This document shows, in pieces, positions 14,735 through 23,788 of a DNA stretch of 64,000 nucleotides (within the stretch, counting starts at the first letter, position 1; every line of letters begins with the position of its first letter). A model generated the notes under the pieces. That model worked only from the letters and a program-made list of their open reading frames with translations, was not told the DNA's origin and searched no databases. The DNA comes from Candidatus Promineifilum breve (GTDB lineage Bacteria > Chloroflexota > Anaerolineae > Promineifilales > Promineifilaceae), in assembly GCF_900066015.1 (NCBI RefSeq), contig NZ_LN890655.1, positions 2,458,726-2,522,725 of the forward strand. Reading direction: 5' to 3'. The translations under genes and the position numbers were made by a program.

Positions 14735-15151
14735 CTATTGAAGGACTTGTTCTGGCGTAAGAACGATTAATCCCTCAACACGAGTGAAATGACGCTCGTT
14801 CAGGGTGAGCAGAGGTAAATCGTTGTGTTGACAGACCGCGGCAATCATGACATCTTTCACGCCGATATCCTGGTTAGTGCGAATGAGGGCATCGTGTAAT
14901 GTGGCCGCCCGCGCGGCGGCATCCGCGTCGAACGGCAAAATAGTCATGACTTCCAACAACTGATCTTCACCAATCCTGCGATTAGCGCGAGCTACCCCAA
15001 AAAGCAGTTCGTAAGCAGTGATAGCCGTGATGTAGGGCTGTGCGTTGCGCACAACCCATTCCAAAGCTGTTGCCGCCGGATTACGACCCTTGAGAAACGC
15101 GATCAGAACATTGGTGTCGACGCAGACGCCGGTAAGTTCCATGATTCCCAC
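14735..15151 (-). CDS. vapC: PIN-domain ribonuclease toxin, VapC-like
   Basis: A 138-residue PIN-domain protein with the metal-binding acidic residues in VDTNVLIAFLKG (Asp near residue 12), AITAYELLFGV (Glu), and IGVKDVMIAA (Asp), and a C-terminal TLNERHF motif. VapC toxins cleave RNA, often tRNA or rRNA. The GTG at 15151 is preferred because GGAG lies five bases upstream; ATG at 15142 is the alternative. It overlaps the antitoxin gene by 49 bases, consistent with a translationally coupled type II toxin-antitoxin pair. Confidence 0.88.
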   Translation of the reverse strand: MGIMELTGVCVDTNVLIAFLKGRNPAATALEWVVRNAQPYITAITAYELLFGVARANRRIGEDQLLEVMTILPFDADAAARAATLHDALIRTNQDIGVKDVMIAAVCQHNDLPLLTLNERHFTRVEGLIVLTPEQVLQ

Positions 15152-15363
15152 GACCGCTCCAGTAAATCGACTGCCTCATCGAAGGCTGAATCTTCCGCCA
15201 ATGCACCCCGTAGGCCGAGAAATTTATCTAATTTCGCCAAGCGAAGCGTCTGGCCTTCGAGAATGGCTGTTACCTGGTCACCTTCATGCAGCATTAACCT
15301 TTCCAATAGATCGGCCGGCAGAGAGATCGTATTCTCGTTGTTGCTCAGAATCACCAGGGTCAT
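15103..15363 (-). CDS. AbrB/SpoVT-type antitoxin of the PIN toxin
   Basis: An 86-residue protein whose N-terminal 45 residues fit a swapped-hairpin AbrB fold (ILSNNENTISLPADLLERLM, GDQVTAILEGQTLRLAK). The C-terminal half is acidic with a Trp-rich end (LLERSWESWNL), which would wrap the toxin. Its 3' end overlaps the toxin start. It should bind its own promoter and neutralise the neighbouring PIN RNase. Confidence 0.82.
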   Translation of the reverse strand: MTLVILSNNENTISLPADLLERLMLHEGDQVTAILEGQTLRLAKLDKFLGLRGALAEDSAFDEAVDLLERSWESWNLPASASTPMF

Positions 15364-15488
15364 TTCATCACTTGCTCAGTTTCAACACTCAATCGACCTT
15401 GCTCAATTACCGGGTAAGATCGCCATTATAGCATAAATTACTAGCCAGCTGACGCGTCCTTTAGAAATACAAATTGACCGTATAGGTG

Positions 15489-16700
15489 TTACACCCGCTC
15501 GATAATGGTGGCGATCCCCATGCCGCCGCCGGCGCAGAGAGTAATGAGCGCGGTTGACAGGTTGCGCCGCTCCAATTCATCCAACGCCGTGCCCAGGATC
15601 ATCGCCCCCGTGGCCCCCAGCGGGTGGCCCAGGGCGATGGCCCCGCCGTTGACGTTGACCCGCTCCGGCCCGTCGGGCAAGCCCATCGCGCGGATGAATT
15701 TGAGCACCACGGCGGCGAACGCTTCGTTGATCTCGAACAGGTTGATGTCGGCCGCGCTCATGCCGGCCTTCTTCAGCGCCCGCTGCGAGGCCGGGGCGGG
15801 GGCGGTCAGCATGATCGTCGGCTCGTCGCCCAGCAGCGCGGCCGAGACGATGCGCGCCCGCGGCCGCAGGCCCAATGCCTCGCCCTTCTCTTTTGACCCG
15901 ACCAGCACCAGCGCCGCGCCATCGACGATGCCCGATGAGTTGCCGGCGGTGTGGACGTGGTCGATATGGGCGACCTGCGGGTACTTCTTCATGGCTACGG
16001 CGTCGAAGCCCATTGCCCCCAGCCCCTCAAAGGCCGGTTTGAGCGCGCCCAGCCCCTCCAGCGTGGCGTCGGGCCGGGCGTGCTCGTCGCAGTCGAGGAG
16101 GACGCGGCCGTCGGCGGCGCGCACGGGCACGATGGACGTGAAGCGCCCCTCGCGCTGGGCGGCGGCGGCCCGCTGTTGCGACAACAGGGCGAAGCCGTCC
16201 ACGTCCTGCCGGGTGAACCCTTCCAGCGAGGCGATGAGGTCGGCGCTGACGCCCTGGGGCACGATGCTCAGTTGGGCCATCACCTCGTAATCGTCCCACA
16301 TGGCCCCGCCGTCGGAACCCATCGGCACGCGCGACATCGACTCGATGCCGCCGGCCACGACCAGCTCTTCCCAGCCGGAGCGCACCTTCATGGCCGCCAG
16401 GTTGACCGCCTCCAGCCCGGAAGCGCAAAAGCGATTGAGTTGCGCGCCGGGCAGGTCGAGGTCCCAGCCGGCATAGAGCGGCGCGGTGCGGGCGATGTTG
16501 CCGCCCTGCTCCTTCACCGGCGTCACGCAGCCGAGCAGGACGTCATCGACCTGCGACGTGTCCAGGTCGTGGCGGGCGCGCAGCTCGTCGAACAGCGTCT
16601 TGAGCAGGTCGAGCGAGCGGACGGGGTGGAGCGAGCCGTTGGCTTTGCCTCGGCCGCGGGGGGTACGGATGGCGTCGAAAATGTAGGCTTCGGGTGACAT
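15489..16700 (-). CDS. Acetyl-CoA C-acyltransferase (thiolase)
   Basis: A 403-residue thiolase. It shows the nucleophile motif [13 protein letters not shown] (Cys near residue 90), [19 protein letters not shown] with the active-site His, and the terminal CAGGGMG motif with the second Cys. It would catalyse the last step of fatty acid beta-oxidation or the reverse condensation of acetyl-CoA. GGAG lies eight bases before the ATG at 16700, so the longer upstream frame is rejected. No other fatty-acid gene is adjacent. Which chain lengths it uses is unknown. Confidence 0.93.
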   Translation of the reverse strand: MSPEAYIFDAIRTPRGRGKANGSLHPVRSLDLLKTLFDELRARHDLDTSQVDDVLLGCVTPVKEQGGNIARTAPLYAGWDLDLPGAQLNRFCASGLEAVNLAAMKVRSGWEELVVAGGIESMSRVPMGSDGGAMWDDYEVMAQLSIVPQGVSADLIASLEGFTRQDVDGFALLSQQRAAAAQREGRFTSIVPVRAADGRVLLDCDEHARPDATLEGLGALKPAFEGLGAMGFDAVAMKKYPQVAHIDHVHTAGNSSGIVDGAALVLVGSKEKGEALGLRPRARIVSAALLGDEPTIMLTAPAPASQRALKKAGMSAADINLFEINEAFAAVVLKFIRAMGLPDGPERVNVNGGAIALGHPLGATGAMILGTALDELERRNLSTALITLCAGGGMGIATIIERV

Positions 16701-16840
16701 AGGATGGCTCCTCCATATTCTCTGAAAAGGCCGATTGGCCGATAAAGCGCATGGTATCACTGATCAACAGCAGGAGCCAATCGATTGAGGCAACCGCGAA
16801 GAAGGATTGGGCACAAGCCTTTCGACTGCTGGTTTGATCG

Positions 16841-16881
16841 AAAAACGGTTGGCAACCCATCCAAAGGATTGCCAACCGTTT
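16841..16881 (-). terminator. Rho-independent terminator of the LVIVD-repeat gene
   Basis: On the minus strand, AAACGGTTGGCAA pairs with TTGCCAACCGTTT (16881-16869 and 16855-16843) across a 13-base loop, ending in a T run. It starts 34 bases past the LVIVD-gene stop. Confidence 0.85.
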
Positions 16882-16914
16882 ACTCATGGATTCAGTGGCC
16901 CGGCGGGGTGGCCG

Positions 16915-19900
16915 TCAATGATTGTCGATCGTCAGGGGTAAGTAAGCCCCGGTGGGTAATTCAACCTGACGCGCAACGCGCACAGTCTGCTCTAGTTGAT
17001 CGTGATAGGCAAGGATTGGTCGCCCTCCGACCCCCATGGCGATGTCAGCTGCCCAGGAGTTCCCCACCTCATCAATAGTCTGCGATTTCCAGGTCGAGCG
17101 CCCGTCTGACAGCCACATGAGGTGCAAGTAATCGTCCTGAGCAAATACCACAAATGGATGGCCCAGATCATCCACTGTTATGGCTGCGGCCGAAGAACTT
17201 GATTTAATCCCCGAATATAGCAGTGTCCATGAACTGCTGGACCATATGCTATTCGTTGGATGGCCGTAATTCATCTCTCGCCATTCACTGGCAACGACAT
17301 GAGGCATCCCAGTCGCATCTAATGCCAAACCTAATTCGGCCGAAGTATTGCCGGTATAGCCGATGTCCGTCTTCTGCCAATCAGTACCGTTCCAATTGAA
17401 CAGCCAGAGATCCCCCGTGAACATATCGCCACTCAGGATAACGGGATGATGAGGCGCTATTGGCGACAGCGCAAGACGTGGATATTGCAATGTCCAAATG
17501 CTATGTTGGCCCATGGCTACCGTTTGCTTCACCCAGCCGGTATTGGTCCGGGTGGCATAGAGGACATCTCCTTCCATATTCAGATAGGCCACTGACGGCG
17601 TATAAGGGGGCGCGGGTGATATGGCCAAAGAGCCAAATTCCGCGGAGTCAATTACCTCGCTTAGCCATATCCCACCAGACCGATAGGCGTACATCAACTG
17701 GGAATCATCTACATAGACGATGCTCGGTTCAGGCGGATCGGTCGGCGTTAGGGCGATGGACGTAAACCAGTTGCCTGTCAGGCCGGTATTGACTCGTTGC
17801 CAACTGTCACCATCATGCCAGGCATACCAAAGCCGGCTCTGGTCGCCGATACCGGCCACGTAACTTAGATGCGCGCGGTGCGGCGCGGCCGGCTCGACCG
17901 CCAAAGAAACCAACCCCCGCTCACTATTTGCGCCTATTTCCTCGCTCAACCATCCCTCTGAAACCGGGGGTTCGCCCGTGGGCGTGGGTGATGGCGTGCT
18001 GGTCGGGGGAACGACTAGCGTCGCTGTCGGCGTCGCCGTTGGGGTGCGGGAGGGAGTGGGCGATGGCGTAGTTGTCGCAGTCGGGGTGAAGGACGGTGTG
18101 GGTGATGGCGTGGGATTCGGGCCGGATGAAAATTCCAGAATCAGGAGACCGCTGCTATCATCGGCGACGTAGACGTAATCCCCGGCCACAAACACACCCC
18201 AGGCAAAGCCCGACGTATCGTAGAAGCCGGCGCTGGTTGGCGCGGCCGGATTAGCGACGTTGACAATCGATAAACCACTCTCGCTGCCGACATAGGCATA
18301 CTCCCCATCCACGACCACGTCCAGGGCATCCTCTATGGCATAGGCGCCGGCCTGGAGCGGGGCAGCCGGGTTGGTAACGTCAAGAATCAGCAGCCCTTCG
18401 TAATAATCGGCTACATAGGCGTAGTTCCCCACCACGTCGACACCTTCGGCGCCAAATGTGTTATAGGTAGTGACTTCAGCCGGAGCAGCCGGGTTGGCGA
18501 CGTTGAGGATTCGCAATCCGGCGTTCCAGTCGGCAACGTAGGCGTATGCTCCGGCCACGACGATATTCTGGGGCATTGGCTCCCCCGACATGTTGACAAA
18601 CCCGGTTTCGGCTGGCGTGTGCGGGTTGGTTACGTTGATTACCCGTAAACTCGTCTCATTGACAACGTACGCATAGTTCCCGGCCACGGCCACGGCCACG
18701 GCTCCTCCGGTGTCAACGAAGGCGACCTCGACCGGATTAGCCGGATTGGTAAGCTGCATAATCCGCAGGCCATTACCCAACGGAATGTAGGCAAAGTTGC
18801 CCACCACGACCAGCGTTCCCGAACCGTGTTGGATATAGCCGGCCTGGGTCGGGGCTGCCGGATTGGCGACGTCGATGATCTGCAAGCCACCGTCATACCA
18901 CCCCCTGAGGACGTAGGCATAATTCCCGGCGACGGTCACGCTGTCAATGCGCCCCTGCCCATGATAAGAGCCGGTCTCGGCCGGCACGGGCAGGTCGGCG
19001 ATGTGAATGATCCGTACACTCCTCAAAGCATCGACGACGTAGGCGAACGCCCCGTTCACGGTTAAAGCCCACGCATCCTTCATATAATTGACGCCGGCTT
19101 CGGTTGGCGCGGCCGGGTTGGTGACATCGATAATCCGCAGACCATCCAGACGACCGGCGATGTAGACGTAGTTACCGGCCGTGGCTACATCCCAGGCACG
19201 ATCCTGAATCTCGTACTGGGCGACCTCCGTCGGGGCTGCCGGATTGGCGACATCGATGATCTGTAGATGCCGATAGCCATCAACGACATAGACATAGTTC
19301 CCGCCAGCCGCCACTGCCCGACCGAACTTATCGCCATAAGAAGTGACCAGGGTCGGATTGGTCGGGTCGGCAATGCTGACAATCCCCAATCCAAAATTAG
19401 TGGCAAGATAGGCATACGCGCCGGCCACAGCGACATCGAGGACGGTTGCGTCGATATCGAGATATTCGACCGGAATCGGCTGAGCCGGAGAGGCGATATC
19501 GATGATATGCAAACCGCCATATGTGGCTACGTAGGCGTATGCTCCGGCCACGACGACGCTCAGAGAGGTACCCGGCAGGGGGATAGCGGCGACCTGAACC
19601 GGGTTGGCCGGGTCGGCCACGTTGGCGATCAGTAGCCCGGCTTCCCCGGCAGCCATATAGGCAAACTCACCGGCCACGGCGACATCCAGTACCGCGCCCG
19701 GCAAAGGGGACGATCTGCCCACCACAACCGGCTGGGCCGGATTGGCAATACCGAGAATGGTCAGCCTGATCCCCTCGCCAACGTAGGCATAGGCCCCTTG
19801 AACGTCCACCACTTTGATAGCGCCGCCAAATTGGCCCACTAATGCAACGTTTTCGGCATCGGTCGGGGTGGCGGCCGTGCCCGAGGCCCTTTCCGCGGGC

Positions 19901-20007
19901 GTCGTCGTAGCCGCCGGCGCTCCCATGACAAGCCTGGTGGCGAGAATGGATAACAGGAGGATGATGAGGCAAGGTATGGCCCAACGACGGTTCATATGAC
20001 TGTTCAT
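16915..20007 (-). CDS. Secreted LVIVD-repeat beta-propeller protein
   Basis: A 1030-residue protein. A signal peptide (residues about 8-30) is followed by 14 repeats of about 42 residues. Each has a VAGNYAYV-type strand and a G-L-RIIDVANPAAP-type strand, the LVIVD pattern. A PTPTP-rich linker (residues about 630-690) separates them from a 300-residue C-terminal region with its own SxW/W-rich, sialidase-like repeats (YVAGIGDQSRLWYAWHDGD). Fourteen repeats could make two seven-bladed propellers. It is probably a surface or secreted binding protein. GGAG precedes the ATG at 20007. It is first-neighbour to two other secreted proteins on the same strand. Confidence 0.85.
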   Translation of the reverse strand: MNSHMNRRWAIPCLIILLLSILATRLVMGAPAATTTPAERASGTAATPTDAENVALVGQFGGAIKVVDVQGAYAYVGEGIRLTILGIANPAQPVVVGRSSPLPGAVLDVAVAGEFAYMAAGEAGLLIANVADPANPVQVAAIPLPGTSLSVVVAGAYAYVATYGGLHIIDIASPAQPIPVEYLDIDATVLDVAVAGAYAYLATNFGLGIVSIADPTNPTLVTSYGDKFGRAVAAGGNYVYVVDGYRHLQIIDVANPAAPTEVAQYEIQDRAWDVATAGNYVYIAGRLDGLRIIDVTNPAAPTEAGVNYMKDAWALTVNGAFAYVVDALRSVRIIHIADLPVPAETGSYHGQGRIDSVTVAGNYAYVLRGWYDGGLQIIDVANPAAPTQAGYIQHGSGTLVVVGNFAYIPLGNGLRIMQLTNPANPVEVAFVDTGGAVAVAVAGNYAYVVNETSLRVINVTNPHTPAETGFVNMSGEPMPQNIVVAGAYAYVADWNAGLRILNVANPAAPAEVTTYNTFGAEGVDVVGNYAYVADYYEGLLILDVTNPAAPLQAGAYAIEDALDVVVDGEYAYVGSESGLSIVNVANPAAPTSAGFYDTSGFAWGVFVAGDYVYVADDSSGLLILEFSSGPNPTPSPTPSFTPTATTTPSPTPSRTPTATPTATLVVPPTSTPSPTPTGEPPVSEGWLSEEIGANSERGLVSLAVEPAAPHRAHLSYVAGIGDQSRLWYAWHDGDSWQRVNTGLTGNWFTSIALTPTDPPEPSIVYVDDSQLMYAYRSGGIWLSEVIDSAEFGSLAISPAPPYTPSVAYLNMEGDVLYATRTNTGWVKQTVAMGQHSIWTLQYPRLALSPIAPHHPVILSGDMFTGDLWLFNWNGTDWQKTDIGYTGNTSAELGLALDATGMPHVVASEWREMNYGHPTNSIWSSSSWTLLYSGIKSSSSAAAITVDDLGHPFVVFAQDDYLHLMWLSDGRSTWKSQTIDEVGNSWAADIAMGVGGRPILAYHDQLEQTVRVARQVELPTGAYLPLTIDNH

Positions 20008-20159
20008 TGATTAACTCCACATCGGCCAGGGTTCATGCTGATACACACGATTTTTAGCCCCACGACAGGGCGACGACACAGGATTTGATTGTCAAAAGGC
20101 CGCCGCATGACCGTTCGCGCTGGTAATCTGAGCCGGGTAAGCGGCCTGGGCGGGCAGTG

Positions 20160-22034
20160 TCAGCCTTCATCGGTGATGATCACGGGCAGACCAAGGTGGT
20201 AGTCGAACTCCGGCGGTAGCGTAGGCATGAGGGTAGGTGTGACCGTGGGGGTAGACGTGGCCATGGTGGGGGGCGTGGCCGTGGGGGTAGACGTGGCCGT
20301 CGGCGTCGGCGTCGTGATCGGCGCACCCCAGTACCCGGAGTTTAGCCGGTAGTTACTGCTCGTTCGTAGACCCGTGGCGAAAGGTTGGCCGCTGGTGCCA
20401 AGTAAAACGTAGGAAGAGGAGGATTTTATGCCGCCGCCCATGCCCATGACGCTGCGAGACAGGCGATAGTTGGATGATGCGGGAAGTCCGGCATCGATTT
20501 CGACCTGGGCTTTGGCTATAGCTGGAGTTGATTCGTTTCCAGCTATACCCATCAGATCATACCCCCCAATCTCCACCTGGGCCTCTGACTTATTATCCTC
20601 GCTAGAAAACGTTCCAGAAGTAACTGAGCCTTCTAACCTTGGCCAAGTAGGCGCTACAACCTCTTCGGGAATGATTGGGCCAAAATCCAGTGGTCTTTCT
20701 GGAGCAGGAGGACCGTAGGCGTTGAAAAAAGGATTTGTGGTAAGTCCATTTTCAGAATTTACCAGAGAACCACAAGCACAACACCCCTCGCCTGATGAGC
20801 ATTGGATAGGCCCTTCGACCTGCCACCCGGTGAAGTACGCCAGGTGTTCAGCCTTCAGAAACTGGGTAGGATCATAGGTTGGCCACGGCGTCTCTCCGGT
20901 ATTACTGTTATGGTAGGAGATGTGTAAATGTGTATTACTGGGTGATCCGAGACCATAGAAGCCTTGTGTGCCTAATAAGGTAATGCCCGCCTGTACGCGT
21001 TGCCCGTTTACCACAACTCGATAATCCTGGTATGGGTTCTGAGCCGCCATATGAGCATAGTACCCCGCGATGCCGGCAAACGGTGCATCGAAAAAGTGAC
21101 GTATGGACGATTCCCCATACAGGTTAACCACACCATCAAACGTTGCGTATACCGGGGTGACTCCCGGGCCTTGCCCCCCGGCGATGTCTAATCCTCTGTG
21201 AGGGTTGCGGAAGTATGGATCGGGAGCGTTTGGGTTGTACATCGGGCAAACCGGATTATCCCAGCATCCCCAAGGGGCAATCAGCGTGCCTTCGGTTGGG
21301 ATGTACATGCTCGCGTCCGAGCATTTGCGAGCGGAGGTTGCCTCTTCAGCCCACTCTTGCGCCCTCTCATCATTACAGGCAGTAGACTCCAACTGCATCG
21401 CATTGAAGTCTAGAGTGGAGATGTCCGGCAGGGCAGCGCTGGCCCTTGGCGCGCTGTGAAATGTAAGGCTTTGAAGGATCGCTTCGAAGGCCGTAACGGA
21501 AACCTGGCTTCCTGTCGCCAGATACATGAGCCGGAACAGGCGATTCTCGTGCTCAAAAATAGCGTAGAGCATCGCCGCCGTTTCGCAGGTGTTGGGTTGA
21601 TAAAGGATAAGCGCCGGCTCCCCACCAACCAGAAACATTCCCGCCTCTCCAACGTGTTGGGCGTGGAATTGATACCGGTTATTGGTAAACCACTGTTCGG
21701 GCGTGAGGAGAGACGGTTCACTGATCAGACTGATGATTCCAAACGCATCGGCGGTAAGGAACGTCTCGCTGCCATTTTCAAGATTCGGCCAACCATTCTC
21801 CTGAAGTTGCCAGTTGTCCGGATAGCTAAAGGATAATCCCAGTGTTTCGTCGCGGTGCACCACTCCCGGACTTTGTTGGATCAGAGGATCGTCTGAAGCT
21901 GCCAGAATGCTATCGCTCGAACCACTAACCGCAGCAATCACAAACAGACCCAATATGATCGAAGACATGGGTAACCACCGAAGGCGGGCAGGGTTAAGTT
22001 GTCTCAAAATCCTTGTGGTATGCCGTATTTTCAT
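20160..22034 (-). CDS. Secreted M23-type metallopeptidase with PsbP-like N-terminal domain
   Basis: A 624-residue exported protein. After a signal peptide, residues about 50-200 resemble PsbP-like domains (LGLSFSYPDNWQ). An M23/LytM domain follows with NPHRGLDIAGG (zinc His and Asp) and NTHLHISYH (HxH), so zinc ligands look intact. The C-terminus carries two SSNYRL-type repeats and a Pro/Thr-rich linker, ending in a short tail. M23 enzymes cut peptidoglycan cross-bridges or other glycine-rich peptides. GAGG seven bases upstream supports the ATG at 22034. It may process wall or surface proteins made by the neighbouring genes. Confidence 0.83.
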   Translation of the reverse strand: MKIRHTTRILRQLNPARLRWLPMSSIILGLFVIAAVSGSSDSILAASDDPLIQQSPGVVHRDETLGLSFSYPDNWQLQENGWPNLENGSETFLTADAFGIISLISEPSLLTPEQWFTNNRYQFHAQHVGEAGMFLVGGEPALILYQPNTCETAAMLYAIFEHENRLFRLMYLATGSQVSVTAFEAILQSLTFHSAPRASAALPDISTLDFNAMQLESTACNDERAQEWAEEATSARKCSDASMYIPTEGTLIAPWGCWDNPVCPMYNPNAPDPYFRNPHRGLDIAGGQGPGVTPVYATFDGVVNLYGESSIRHFFDAPFAGIAGYYAHMAAQNPYQDYRVVVNGQRVQAGITLLGTQGFYGLGSPSNTHLHISYHNSNTGETPWPTYDPTQFLKAEHLAYFTGWQVEGPIQCSSGEGCCACGSLVNSENGLTTNPFFNAYGPPAPERPLDFGPIIPEEVVAPTWPRLEGSVTSGTFSSEDNKSEAQVEIGGYDLMGIAGNESTPAIAKAQVEIDAGLPASSNYRLSRSVMGMGGGIKSSSSYVLLGTSGQPFATGLRTSSNYRLNSGYWGAPITTPTPTATSTPTATPPTMATSTPTVTPTLMPTLPPEFDYHLGLPVIITDEG

Positions 22035-22087
22035 CTTTCGTCCTCGCTGCATTGTCAGGCGTTTCCCGTCCTACAACTCGGTTGTGT

Positions 22088-23239
22088 TCACCACTTGCGG
22101 ATCATCGCTTTAATAATCCCGCTCTCGCCATTCAGATCTTCCAGCGCCTGACCGATTACCATCCCCGGCCGCGGGTCGTTGTTGACCATGGCGTAACCGG
22201 GCACGCCGGAGGCAACCAGCAAGTCGCCGGCCCGCAACGGCCCAATGGCCTTGACGGGTTCGGCTCCCAGGACAATGGGCTTGCCGCTCACGTCGGCGAC
22301 CGCCATCACCAGACGATCGTTTTCCATGGCGCACAAATCCAATTGCTGCGCCTCGGCCGACCAACATAACAGGTCGCCGCGCTCGAAGCGCGTGATGTCG
22401 GCCGAGTTCCTTTCCGCCGGCGACATGAGGTTCGCCTCAACATAGGCGCCGCTCACGATGCTGCCGGGTTGGCATTCGGAGTTCGGTTCAGATTTATCGA
22501 GAGTATCGGAGCCAGGGAAGGCCGTGCGGGCACAGGTGCCGGCCAGATCGAGATTGCCGTTAACCTGAGTGGAACCATTCACAAGCAGTTTCGCCGCACC
22601 GCCGCAGCCGATACAGACTTGATCAAAGGGATAGGAAGGCCCCGACCAGGGGAGGATATGCAGCGTGCGGCTGCCGTCAATCCGCAGCATGTAATTACCG
22701 CCTAAGCCATCGTCTTCGCCCAGGATCAAGTTCCCACCGGTGATGCTCATATAATAGCCTTCGACGGTAAGGGGGCCTTCCGTATGAGCGTAGGCCATCA
22801 GCGTGTTCGCCTTCACCGCGACCGCCACCGCCGTCAGCATCTCGCGCGGCGATAGCGTCTCGCCATTGACCACCAGCTCCAGATAGGCATCGCCACTCAC
22901 ACAACTGGCAGGGATCGCCGTTACCTGACCCAGCACCACGTTAAACTGCCCATTCTGAACGTTGACCGTGCGATTTTCCGTCCAGCAAGCGCTGCCGCCG
23001 GTTGGCGCGGCGAACAGGCCAAAGCTCATCGGCATGGCTGAGGTCGTGATTGGGCTACCGGAAGCGTTGCGAAGCTCGCCCTGATAGCTGAAGAGAGGGG
23101 CGGCGGCGGCCGCTGAAGCCGGTTCGGCGGGCGTCGTCCCCTCGGTTTGCGCCTGGGCCTGAAACATGACACCAGCCAGCGCCAGAACCAGAACGCACAA
23201 TGCGCCGATCATCAGGATAGATAGCGAAGACTGTTTCAT
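22088..23239 (-). CDS. Secreted protein with IKAMIRKW C-terminal domain
   Basis: A 383-residue protein with a clear signal peptide (LSILMIGALCVLVLALAGVM). A domain at about 50-130 starts FSYQGELRNASG and has paired cysteines. The middle shows short beta-rich repeats like those of tail-spike or trimeric surface proteins. The C-terminal 90 residues contain GDLLVASGVPGYAMVNNDPR and end IIKAMIRKW. That end resembles the terminal domain of large secreted or phage-tail-like proteins (GDLL, IGQALE), which is inference from memory. A decayed paralogue of the end lies immediately upstream. Confidence 0.7.
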   Translation of the reverse strand: MKQSSLSILMIGALCVLVLALAGVMFQAQAQTEGTTPAEPASAAAAAPLFSYQGELRNASGSPITTSAMPMSFGLFAAPTGGSACWTENRTVNVQNGQFNVVLGQVTAIPASCVSGDAYLELVVNGETLSPREMLTAVAVAVKANTLMAYAHTEGPLTVEGYYMSITGGNLILGEDDGLGGNYMLRIDGSRTLHILPWSGPSYPFDQVCIGCGGAAKLLVNGSTQVNGNLDLAGTCARTAFPGSDTLDKSEPNSECQPGSIVSGAYVEANLMSPAERNSADITRFERGDLLCWSAEAQQLDLCAMENDRLVMAVADVSGKPIVLGAEPVKAIGPLRAGDLLVASGVPGYAMVNNDPRPGMVIGQALEDLNGESGIIKAMIRKW

Positions 23240-23293
23240 AACTACCTCATTGTCCTTACTGAATAAGTTGAGCCACTCAGGGCAAACGCGCCC

Positions 23294-23567
23294 TTACCAC
23301 TTACGGATCATTGCCTTGATCAATCCGGCGTCGCCGTCGAAGCCTTCAAGCGCCTGACCGATAACCGTGCCCGGCCGCGGCTCGTTATTGACCATGGCGT
23401 AGCCGGGTACGCTGGAAGAAACCAGGATGTCCCCCATCGTGACCGGGCCGAGAACGCGGATTTGCTCCGCGCCAACGATAATGGGCTTGCCATGGCCGGG
23501 TGATGAGGATTGCGGCGGCTATTAGCCAAAGCATTAAATGGATAAGGACGGCCATCTTACGATTCAT
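23294..23567 (-). pseudogene. Remnant of a paralogue of the IKAMIRKW-domain protein
   Basis: An ATG at 23567 opens MNRKMAVLIHLMLWLIAAAI, a signal-peptide-like start. About 30 codons later the sequence is homologous, in another frame, to the last 60 residues of the adjacent 383-residue protein (GKPIIVGAEQIRVLGPVTMG, then VPGYAMVNNEPRPGTVIGQA, ending GLIKAMIRKW and TAA at 23294). The middle of the gene is missing and the two parts are out of frame. The likely history is tandem duplication followed by an internal deletion. Confidence 0.75.
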
Positions 23568-23788
23568 CGTTCACCCCCGTCTGGCCCGGAAACATCTCCT
23601 GTTGGGACGAGTTCCCGGAACAAGCTAACAATCCCCCCAAACCGGCACCCCGCACTCATGGGGCAAGTCCATCGCCTTGCCGCCACCGAACTACTGGCTA
23701 TAGTATTCGTTATCGAATCAGCCTCTAGGCTCTTTTGGTCACAGTTCGGACAAAAAATGGACTTCTTGGGAGGAGGCCCGTCCCCATC

